The translations under genes were made by a program, and so were the position numbers. Below, piece after piece: positions 33,422 to 45,400 of a stretch of DNA of 64,000 bases; within the stretch, counting starts at the first letter, position 1, and every line of letters begins with the position of its first letter. This DNA is from Undaria pinnatifida. Its lineage: Eukaryota > Sar > Phaeophyceae > Laminariales > Alariaceae. Location of the stretch: the NCBI GenBank assembly GCA_012845835.1, contig JABAKD010000012.1, positions 6,353,344 through 6,417,343 of the forward strand, given 5' to 3'. The notes under the pieces are model-generated. The model made no database searches. It was not told the DNA's origin and saw only the letters and a program-made list of their open reading frames with translations.

Positions 33422-36400
33422 ATGGAGAGCCCTCCGAGACGTGGTCCTCCTCCCCCTTCCGAGCCACCTCCCCGGTATATCAGCCTGAGCGGTCGGGTCC
33501 CTCCGCCCAAGGGAGCTCCTCCACCCGAGGGGGCAAGGCGTGCAAGGCTACCCAGACAACGCCCATCCAACCCAACACCGGTGATAGGACCGAAGGCCAG
33601 CGTTGGAGAGAAGCGTAGTGGGGGTGCTAGACAACGAGACGATGAACAAGAAGCAAACAGGTATGTTTCACGACGAAGTACTCGTATGATACGTACTGGT
33701 GCTGTACGCGTGCTTTGTATGGTACCACATACTCCGGAGTATTAGGCACCCGAGAGGGTATTACGTATCGTCGATTTTCACGCGATACCACCCACGATTG
33801 AATTCGGCAGATCAATGTTACATGTCTCCAGGTATCGTTACGTGTTCGATAATTCGCTTGGCGCAGCAGTGCTACAAGTATGATAAGACCTTTGTCGCTA
33901 ACTCCAACCCGCGCCCGTGCTCTCTTCCGTTTCGTACCACACATTACTGAACTCGGCGTATGTGTGTATCATGTGCGCTTGGCATCATTTATGATTAAGT
34001 TTCGCGTATCGCAGCGCTGTCATATCATGCATACCTCTGGTATCATACGAGTATGTACGTAAGGCGTCTATCGTTGACCACCCCGTCCCCTATCTCGTGT
34101 TTTTTTCTGCGCAGACGTTCTTGCCATGAACTACCGTCTCATTCGTACTAACGCTAACCCTAACTGTAACATGTACATGTGTATGCGCCGGGTATTATGT
34201 GCGAAGCGATTTCTCATGGCCCAGCGCTATCATAGGGCGCCTATCGTTGGCCAACCCGTGTACCTCTCTCGTGCTTTTCTACGTCGTATGCGCGGGCATT
34301 CTTGTTATGAACAGCGGTCTCAAACTTATCCCCAACATGTATGTATGTGCCGGGTATCATGGTACGTTAGGATTTCGCATGACGCAGAGCTATGATAGGG
34401 CGTCTATCGTTGCTCGTTAAAACCAGCCAACCCGTGTATCCTCTCTCGTGCATTACTACGTTATGCGCAGGCGTTCTTCGTATGATCAGCCGTTTCAATC
34501 GGACGACCCCTAAACCCTAACCCTGAGGTGCATGTATGCGCCGGGTATCATTCGTATACGCTAAAAATTCGCGTGGCGCAGAGCTATGACCTGGGCGTCT
34601 GTCGCTAACCAACCCGTACACACAACCGGAAGGGTCTCATAGGAAAGATCCTCACAAGAACATTAGCCTAACACTGCGCGGAAACAAGAGTCTTGAAAGC
34701 TATGGTACTGCATTTGGTTTTAGGACACGCCCTTTGTTGCGTGAGATACCTATGGGCCAGTGGGTAGTGCTATATATGTTTGCGAGTCCGTCAATTGACT
34801 CTCACAGACTGATCTCCGGGGCTCTCCCCTCGCCACGCACTACCGTAGTACTCAGGAGCAAATTATCATAACCATTCACGTCTCCAGCGCGCACGCTCGC
34901 AAACACGTCATTTCCTTTTTTCTTTTCCCTGAAGTAAAGCGGAACTATGAAGTCGATGGGATTCGAACCCACGACATATATTTTGTTGGTTATATTGCAC
35001 TACCCACTGGTCCACATAGTTACTTGCTGAAAAGATAAGTTTTCGAGTCCGTGGGTTCGAATCCCACCGACTTCATATTTCCGTTTTTATCCGGGAATAT
35101 AATAAAATAAAAGGAAATAATATATGTTGTTGGTTATACAGGACTACCCACTGGCCCACGTAGTAATAGCACTACACACTGTGACTACGTGGGCCAGTGG
35201 GTAGTGCTATATAACCAACAATATAAACAACAACCTAGCCGAGAATCAAGACGAATATCGGTTCTTTGTCGGAGGGCCGGGGTACTGCTGTACCCTCTCT
35301 TGTGTTTTTTTCCTGGGCACACGTGCTCCTATGAACAGCCGTCTCAATCAGACGACCCCTAACCCTAACCCTAAGATGGATGTAAGCGCCGGGTATCATG
35401 TACGATTTGATTTCACATGGCGCAGAGCTACGTAGGACGCCTATCGTTGACCAATTCCATGCCCTCTCTCGTGTTTTTCTGTGCACAGGCACTCTTTTTA
35501 TATACAGCCATCTCAATTCGGACGACCGATAACCCTATCCCTAAGATGTATGTATGTACCGGTATCATGGTGTCGGACGAGGCAGAGCTATCATACATAG
35601 GGCGTTCCTATCGTTGATCAACCCGTGCCCTCTCTCTTATGGGTTTCTGTGCAGGCGTTCTTCTTATGAACGACCGTTTCAATCGGACGAAGAGAGCAGT
35701 CCTAGTAACGACGAGTCCAGCCGGGGGTCGTTGGACGACACCGTCGACTCTCGCCACCTGGAGGACGATGTGCATCACTCGCCTGGTGCTGCCTTTTTGA
35801 GGGGGCGGCCAAGCCGCTCGCCCAGCGATAACTCGGTTCGCAATCGGAGAGAAGACTCCGCAGACGAGAGTAGCAGCCTTAATTCTCTGTCGTCAAGCGA
35901 ACGCCCAGAAAGAAGACGTCCACATCATCAAGCCGATAACCGCACACGAGTTACGGCCCACGAGGGCGACTCTTCCAGGTCGGAGAGCGATTGTAGTACA
36001 GGTAACGACGACAATGTTGGACGGGATGGTTTTGGACGGGACAATTTGGCGGAAAGCGTTTTGCGAAGTCGACGAAAAGGCGGAAGCGGAGAAAGATCTA
36101 GAAAAGGACGTCGAGATTGGGATCCCAACTCTAAAACCAGACAGCATAGTGATGATGACAGTCTGTCGGTCAGTAGCGACCGGGGGCGGACCGATTCAAC
36201 TTCTAGTACAGACTCGGAGGGGAGGGGGAGGCGGGAACCAGGCAGACGCTACAGCAGCAACGATCAGCGGCGAGGGAGGAACAAGGGAAGCAAGTGTTAC
36301 AAGGAGAGGAATCAAAGCGCCAGTGACCCGGAGGGAGCAGCGGACCAAAGGGGTTCGTATAGTGAGGGCAGCGACTCGCCGCCCCACACGCGGATACGAA

Positions 36401-39400
36401 GAAAACGTTCGGGGGGAGAGGACCGTTTGGAACATGAAAGGAGGGGGCATAACGATGCAAAACCTGGTCGCAGGAGGGGGAGGGGGACAGATCACGATAA
36501 CAGCGACGTGGAAGGATACGGATCGAGCAGCAATAAGTGCGGAGGGGATGCGGTAGGTTCTGCAAGCGCTGGAAACCGCTCTGACCAGCCCCGGTCGCCC
36601 GCTCTGGCTGCAAGAAGCGACGATGACGCCGAGGAGATGAAACCGACCCCCACTAGAGACACTGATAGCGCAACACACACGACCAACAACACCATCGGGG
36701 GGGCACAACGGAGCTCGGCGAGGTCTGCAGACCTTGGCAAGAGCCTCCGAGGGAATCCCGCCGCAGCAAGATCTGAGCTCTCAGCAACTGACGGCTCCGT
36801 AAGCCAGACCCCTCGCACCCAGACCGATGGTGTGCCCGCCACGACCGGAAAACCTGTCAAACAGTTCATGGTGAGCGCAGGGAAACCGATCCGAGGCGCG
36901 CGGTGGGGAGAAGCGATCGGCGTAAGGTCGACTTTTTTCGATGTCAACACAATTCCGACGGCCAAAGGGGACCTTAAGACGTTTGTGTCCACCCCGCTTT
37001 GCTGCGGCCCCGGGACTGTTCTGAGATGCTTCATTGAGAGAGATCGAAGCGGGACTCACAAGTTTTCGCATGTGTTTTCTCTGTACGCCGACCTGGAGGA
37101 TGGCAGTGGGCGCCTGCTTCTGGCTGCTCGAAAGGTGTGAACCGGGGAGACTGGACATGATGATGTGTTGATTGTGCTTGTATTTGGATACTAGCGCGAT
37201 GTCTGTTGATAAGGTTAGGGAGTTCCAATAATATAGTGGCTTTATGGCTGTGGAAAAATGCATGGTGGATAATCCCGCTTCGTGGTTCTGGCGTTCCCGG
37301 GCTCTATAATTACCTATCTCTGCATTTCTACAAGAAAGAAGCGATACTATATATGTGGGTTGCGTGGATGGATCCCGAAGAGTCTTTTCCTCGGTTCCGT
37401 TTCACCGTGTAAATTACTGCCAAAGCCTGTATGTGGGAGTAAGCAACATCATGGGCTTAACCATATTGCCTGTATGTCTATTAGATCGGCCCATCTTGTC
37501 GAGCTTGTCGCATCGATCGATATCGGCAGGGGTGCAGAAAATCTGCTGTCATTTTTGGCGTTTTTGGGGTGTACACATGCTACGCCAGCCAAAAAAAAGG
37601 CGTCGGTGTCCTGGCAGCCAAGACAAGGCTGAGACCCCGCATTGAAAAGCCGCCTCTTGATGAAACCCTAAAACAATAGCGTGTTTGCGATGTACCAACT
37701 TTGGTTGGTATGGAGTTGGGTAGGAAAACATGTAATATGAGTTGAAATCGTCGAATGTTCACAATCCAACCCCACAGACAAAAAACTAGCGAATAAACAG
37801 CTTGAACGTGTGTTCCCTAATTTGTTCGTGGGTTGGCCGGCCTTGGGCTAATATGACATTCGTTGGTTTCAATAACATGCTTGCATTTTTTTCAACCTAC
37901 AACAGTTTGGAAATCGCAAGCACCCTCATGCGATGAGACATGCGCCCTTGTTTCGGTCTATTTGGCTGATTGCTTGAGAGCAAACGTAACCCATTCAGCT
38001 ACCACCGGTACGAGGGATCGGCGTTCGTGTGTGATTCAAGGATGGGAACCTCGGGGTGCGCTATTTTTTCCGAGCGAAACGTTTCTTCGGGTTTCGTTTT
38101 ACTCATTTTAAGAGCGTGTTTTTGGGGGGTTCGTTTTTTTTGTTGGGCTGTCACGTCTCAAAATGACGTTCAGGCATGTGACGTTACGATCGGGGGCAGA
38201 CCTCTGTTCTATGCAAGCGTTTCCCATGCACGAGGTAACATGGGTCCCCGCTCTGTTCTTGTCTCCTGCTTTCTGCAATGCGGTCCAGCTCTTGGCGAGC
38301 AAAACCGCACACTATGTCATATGCGTGCGACAGGACGACTTATTTAGAGAAAGCGGAAAGCGAGGTGGGGCCTCTTTTCTGGCGAAGCTGAGGGCTTCTT
38401 CCACGGATCCCACGGAGTACGCGCTATATGACAGGTGAGATCATTGCTACACGGTGGGGTACCCAATTTTAAGAGCCCCTCGCACCAAGGCCACGGTGGG
38501 GGGGATAGCTCCTTTTTCACCACCGGGTTTGAGCTATCATACTCGCACGAATGACTCTTTTCTTTCCTCATCCCATCTATTATTCTCGCATTACTCTCGC
38601 GTTCCCTCCCAGTAGTAGCTCAGATCCAGGGTCACATAGTGGACCCTTCTCCCCCCTCCCCAGTACGGTACGTGCCTTCTTTTTTATCGCGAGAATAGTC
38701 CAGCATTTTCTTCCCTCGTCGACTCGCGTCGAATTGTGCCTACCACGTTGCTAGGCGTTCTCAGCAATTGGTCTTTTTTTTTTTTACTCTGTACCTCACT
38801 GACAAAAATGCTTTATTAGGCAATATTTTTGGCGTAGCGTAGCTTACCATTCAATTTGCGGATTCATATCGACAGTTTTATTATAACGGCCTCGGGCTGT
38901 CTCTAGGAGCGAAACTCTTATCGACCGATGACAGGCCTTCAATTTTTTCAATAATGTTCAGGCTTTTTCCAACCGGGGGCGAAAAAACAAATGCGCCACA
39001 TTTTGCACGATCCGGTTGGACGTACTCCAAGGCACGTCTGTGGAAATCGTTGTGCAAAAACTGGAAGATCTGGCCTGACCTGTGTTCAACATTAAGCAGA
39101 ATCCAGCGAAAAAAATAGATCCTAGACTAAAACCACGTCATTTGAAGGAAATAACGTACCTCACTCATTTTTACGCACAAAAGTCTAAGTGTCCACGCCG
39201 TTTTTGAGAGATAGATCTTGAAATTTTGCACACGTGTTGTACATGCCCATCTCGAGGTTTGACCTCCGGGGGGGGGGGTTATTTTTTGTTCGTCGCCGAA
39301 ACATTTGGGCTAAGGTGGTCCACATTTTCCGAAAATCTGAACTGACGAAAAATCAGGCAAAAAAAAAAAAAACGACAGGTGAGGTCTTCGCAAGGGCACA

Positions 39401-42400
39401 TAGACGACGTGTGCAAAAATTCACGGTCTGAATCGAAAAAACGGTGAGGACATTCGCCGGGGAATACATTTGTATTTTGACGTGAACCAGCCTGTATACC
39501 TAGTAGGTTTTAGTACAGGCGTTACAAGATATGACAGGCCGATGACTGCTCTGCTTACCGTTTTTTCTGAGCATGGACGACGTTCTTAACCCCTTGAGAG
39601 CCTCCAAACCCCTCCCTCTACTATTTCCTAGTAAGTTTTCCCATAAACGGGTTTCCAGTTGCAAAGGCGTACCGTACCGTGCATCGGTTGGTGCGGACGA
39701 GATTCTCATCGAACGATGAACGCGCGCCACGATAGAGGTAGCACCGCTTATTCGAAGTACGTCTGACTGACGTAACAGGTCTTCTCGTACGAGGAATTAC
39801 TCAGTAACATTGAAATCCCATTTTTTGTTTTTACAGTATTGTGTTGTGTTGGTCCTTGTGTCCTTGTATACCTACCTGTACGAAGGTCATGGAAATGTTA
39901 GTCGGGTTCAGTATATTTTTTGGTCGAGGATGGTGTTTTTTGCGTGGCTTTTCACGGGTCATGAACCAGCCCGCGAGTCGGATCAAGCATTTTCTAAAAC
40001 CTCGCGGGTCGCGTCGGGTCGGGTCAGAAGGTGCTCGAAATCTCACTGACCGGGTGGGGTCGGGTCAGCAGATGTTCAAACCCCGTGGGTCGGATCGGGT
40101 CGGGTCGGGTCGGGTCAGGTCGGGTCGGGTCGGGTCGGGTCGGGTCGGGTCGGGTCGGGTCGGGTCGGGTCGGGTCGGGTCGGGTCGGGTCGGGTCGGGT
40201 CGGGTCGGGTCGGGTCGGGTCGGGTCGGGTCGGGTCGGGTCGGGTCGGGTCGGGTCGGGTCGGGTCGGGTCGGGTCGGGTCGGGTCGGGTCGGGTACGGT
40301 CCGGTCCGGTCGGGTCGAGTCGACTCGGGTAGAGTCGGGTAGAGTCGGGTAGAGTCGGGTCACCGAGACCCCATCCGACCCGTGAGAAGTGGTCGGACCT
40401 GTGAAAGACCCTGTTTTTTCTTGGTGAGGTGTAGGATTCAAGGCAGGGAGGAACCTCATAAAAGTTTGGGGCACCCCCGCCGTAGCACGCGTCTGGCGTG
40501 GACGACATTTATCCACGAAGTAACTGCAGTGTGGTTTTTCTCTCGCTTGGGAGCGGTGACCATTTGTCTCCGAGTCAGTTCCAGATTTCCAAGCTGAGCT
40601 TGTTTGTTTCGGTGCAATTAATCGGTGGAACGGGGAGGTACTCGTTGTTGTGTTGTTTTGTTTTGTTTTCATCATCGTTTACTTCCCATCTGCTGGACAG
40701 GCCATGGTCACTCGTGTCGCTCCTACTCCCACCTGGTACGACGTGCCTTTCATCGTTTTGATCGCGCAGAAGATTCAGCATCCCCACTGCTCGTTTCATC
40801 GAATTTTGCCAACTCATACCCCTTTAAGAGCGTCCACAACAAGAGAAAACGGATTCGCGAGTGGTCAGAACGTCTGGTCGTGCCTTGTGACGCCTATACT
40901 AAAACCTACCTGGTATATGATGCTAAATCTGAGATAAGAGCGGTACGGAGAAAAGAGCGGTACGGAGAAAAGAGCGGTACCACTCTTGCCTGTTCCGAGG
41001 CGTTCTTAAATCGCGTACCCTGCTGTATCTCACATTTGGCGACGCAAATTTGTAGTGGGTCGAATAGTCGCTTGCTCTACGCCAGCTTCTAGTGAGAGCA
41101 AGGGTGATTTCAAAAGCCAACCGAAGCCAAGCTGGCTTCGAATCCCTTCGCTGCGGAGCTAATTATTAATGTAATGTTGTCCGAAGACAAGCGTAATGTT
41201 AATGTGTATTATGTATATAAGACGAATGGTCGCTTGCACTTGTAGTTCAGGGGAGATAATCCTACGCCAGCTACTACGAATATGGGCATGCTTGTATCCT
41301 ACTAATACGAGCGTGCTTGTTTCGATGCAATTAGGCGGCGGAAAGTGGAGACTTTTTGTCAAGTACGTATTTGTGTCTGCTTTCGCGTCACGTAACGCCG
41401 AAGAGAGGGTTCTATATCGGAATGGATTCAGCGCCGCATATTATCGGTTGACAAATGAATTACCGCATGTACTATTGTAATATTGTCGCAAGACGAAATA
41501 AATCCTTGCGTAAAATGACTGGACGAATTATCGTTTGCACTCGTAATTCAGCGGAGAGAATCCCACGTCAGCTGCTGGTGAGAGCAAAGGTGATTCCATC
41601 AGTGAGCCGAAGTCAAGCTTGCTGCGGAGCCCTTCGTTGCGGAACCCTTCTGTAAGGAAGCCTTTTGGAGAAGAGAAGCAGGGGGAAATGGAGCTCCGCA
41701 AGGAGCTCGGAGTGATCACCTACAACTTCGACAAGAAAGAACAGGTACGTTGCTTTCTGATAGCAGCCGATAAAAAATAGCAGGTGCGTTGGGTTAGCAG
41801 CTGGTACGGTATATCACCCTAGGCTAGCAAACCCTATCACACCCTACCACACCCTATCACACCCCATCACATCACACCCTACCACACCTTATCACACCCT
41901 ACCACACCTTATCACACCCTATCACATCTTACCACACCCTACCACACCCTACCACACCCTTCCACACCTTATCACACCGTATCACACCCTATCAAACCCG
42001 ACCACATCTTATCACATCCTATCACATCCTATCTCGCCCTATCACACCTTACCACACCCTATCACACCCCACCACATCCTATCACATCCTATTACACCCT
42101 ATCAGACGGTTTTCCAAGCGGATTTTCTCTCCAAACGGGGAGAGTGCAAACGCCAAGCATTGCGACCATGGCAATATATCGACGAGGTGTTTCCACGGCC
42201 GCCCTTTTTGTTGTGTGTACTTCCTTTCTGTTTTTTAAAAGCGTGTCGGAAAATTCACCCTTTGGGTCATTCTGTCTTGCGTCTTCTACGATATTCACGT
42301 ATTTGTCTTTTCGGGACTTCAGAATCAAAAATTGACGGAAAAAAAATGACGATTGCAGCATCGGCCACATGAAGAAGCAATCCGGCCTGCTGGTGTAGGA

Positions 42401-45400
42401 GGTGTGCTCGACTTGCAGCGCAGGATGCTGCGAGGCACCCGTGTGGCATGACGATTCTTGGATTGCCTAAAGCTTGTTCTATTGATAGACGCTTGATTAG
42501 ATCGCACTCGTCGCTTTTTGGTCTGTATTTGCGAGCGCTAGGCATGGCGATACTCGGATTGTCGTAAGGTTTTTGTAGACGCTTGATCTGATCGTGCTCG
42601 TCGCTTTTTGAAGGTCTGTATTAACGGGTCCCAAAAGGGTTAAGAAAGAACAGACGCGACGCACGGTAGTATTATTAGTACTCGAGGGGTACGGCAGATG
42701 TGCAACTGTTGTTTCTGAGGCTCTTGGCATGACCGAACGGGATTTTGGCTCTACACCCTTGCCCTAACGATCTAAAAAAGTGGAGAAAAGAAAGGGAAGG
42801 TGCACCCCGATGAACAATCCCACGGCGGAGGTACTACTAGGTACTATTAGTAGGTATGCAACGAGTAAATGTGGCACAACAAGAAATGTCAGATTCCGAC
42901 GATATTGGGTCAAGGAAGACCCGTCATTCGAAAAGCGAAAAGAAGCCGAAAAGTGCTACCCCTTCCGCAGCACGCGTGATGCACCATTTTAACACCTAAT
43001 ACTAAATAACGAGCGATTATTACGGATCATGACCCGACCCGCGGGTCGGGCCAAGAGGTTTTGAAATATATCGCGGGTCGAGTCGGGTCGGGTCAGGAGG
43101 TGTTCGAAAATGTGACGGGTCGGGTCGGGTCGGGTCGGGTCGGGTCGGGTCGGGTCGGGTCGGGTCGGGTCGGGTCGGGTCGGGTCGGGTTAGGAGGTTT
43201 TCAAGTATGACACGTCGGGCCGGGTCACCCAGACCCGACCCGACCCGTGATAAATGTTCCATCCGACCCCGTGAAAAGCCCTGGAAACAACGGGTGCCTT
43301 AGGTTAACAGCTAGCTAATCATCGCCTGCGGATGCATGGGCTTAAGAGCCACCCCACGATGGGGGTGTGACAGATTCTAAGAAGTTTCGGAGCTCTTATC
43401 ATGAGGAGCTCAATATGTTATCTCATGTCATGTCATGTCATGTCATGTCATGTCATGTCTGTCATGTCCGAAGCGGACCATGCTACGATAGAGGTAGCAC
43501 TTTTTGGCTCTTTATTTTTGTGAATGACGGGGCTCCTTAACCCAAAACCGTCGGAAATCGACATTTTTTTTTTCGGGATTCTCGTTGTGTACCTAGGCCA
43601 TGGTTTTTTTTCATCCGGTAGCAGGTTTTATTTTTTCTCCCAAATCGGTTTTTGGGAGAGGTCTTGAGCTCCCGAATTGAGGAACCTCAAAAAAAAAAAG
43701 CGGTGCACCTCTTGTCGTAGCACGCGTCAAACGTGACACCTTCGAAGGCATTCGTTCGCCCAACCCGACCATCACTTCCATGCATAAGTCCTAAAGCAAG
43801 TGTACCCGTAAAAACTTCGCACTAACCGATAGTTCCACACCTGGGGAGCTCAACCGGCCAGGAACATTATTAGTTAATCCAACAACTGCGATCACTACCG
43901 TGGGATGGGATGGGATGGCTCCTTATTGTATTTTGTCAAGCTGCGGAATGTTGGGCGTGAGCAGCTCAGTTGCTCGAAAGAAATATGAGCGTTCTGCTGG
44001 TCGTAAGTGCCAAAGAGCAACTTTTGTCCTTTGCCCTGTGTCTTGTTCCAACACGTTCAGCGGACGGAACAAACGAAGGATGGTTACGTTAAAGTCAGCC
44101 ATGGCGCTAACAGCGACGTTCGTCTTGCCTCGCGCCGTGCCTTGCTTTTTCTTTATTACTTGTCCCGTGTCTTGTTTGACTTGCTTGCCCTGTGTCTTTC
44201 TTTTTGCGCGATCAGCGGACGGGCAAGCGCAGAATGGAGGTGGCGATACCCCAGCTGCACAAGATGGGAGATTCCTTCGTACCGGTGTCGTGGCAGCCGA
44301 GCGACGCTAAGGAAAGCATGAAGATCAACTTCGGCCGGATACGGTACCAGGTCAGTAAAGCCGTACCCTCTGCCCCCCCCGTCCCCAACGCACAAGATGC
44401 CGAATCCCGCCTCAGAAGTGGTTCTTAGTAGGGTGCAGTTTACCCTCCATGCAACTCGGTCAAACACCTCACCGCGCCTCGCGCTTGGTGCAAGCAATGC
44501 CTGCCTGGTCGGTGAAAATCCTCCGCTTAAGAAATAGCTTAGTGAGAATGTCAGCCTCACTTTTTAGGGTACGCTAAGAACTTTTGTTAATCGTGCACTC
44601 GGATTCAGAAATCGTGCTGCTCAAGGGTGATGTCGCTATAAGATTTCAAGGCGTGGTGCTCAGATTACTCTTGTCAAAGCTACATGATTTATGCCCAATT
44701 ATTATTATTAATAGCTACATCCGTAGTAGGTGTCTTCTTTGGCGGCCCGATAATGTAATGATTTGCTCAATACATGCTCAAACGAACCAGGGAAAATAGC
44801 GACGCAATAACAAAAAGCTTAGAAGAAAGCAGGTGTTTGCTTGCCTGAACCCCGGAAGACGGGATCGGCAGCATCACTGTTTTTTTTAGCAAACACGATA
44901 TTTTTGAAAACTGAAATATCGGGAGAATGCTCTTATCCCTACCCTTTTGCTTAGCATATTCGCACTTTCTCGGCAAAATGGGAGTGTTATGGTATCCCCA
45001 TCTCCCGTCCTGCCATCGACGCCATTTGCTATGGTATTAGTATGTCTGGTTCGCCAACTACTACTTACCCAAAAAAATGTCTTGGAAACATAACACCGCG
45101 TTTCTTTGATTATGACTGTGCAGGGAGCGCAGAACTTCTTGCAAGACGACCGATTACTGGTCTTTCACCAAAGAGAGAGCCGGTACGATCCGTTGTCGTC
45201 CTGCCTCGTGGATTTCAAGGGCCGAGCGACGGCTCCGTCCGTAAAAAATTTCCAGCTTCTCAAATCTCCCCCAGAAGACAAGTGAGTCATGTCCCGGCAG
45301 GGGTGCAGCAGATTCTAAGAATTTTGTGACCTCCTAACACGGGGAGGTCAATATCAACATCAACATCATCATCAACATCATCGACAACACCATCATCAAC

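Noticed and set aside
39841-40675. Long open frames on both strands through the GGGTC array (Gly/Ser/Arg/Val and Asp/Pro/Thr/Arg repeats)
   Set aside because: A 5-bp repeat without stops is open in every frame. The peptides are pure repeat with no gene context.
41832-42110. CRISPR-like spaced repeat
   Set aside because: It is a continuous 10-11-bp minisatellite without unique spacers, in a eukaryotic intron.
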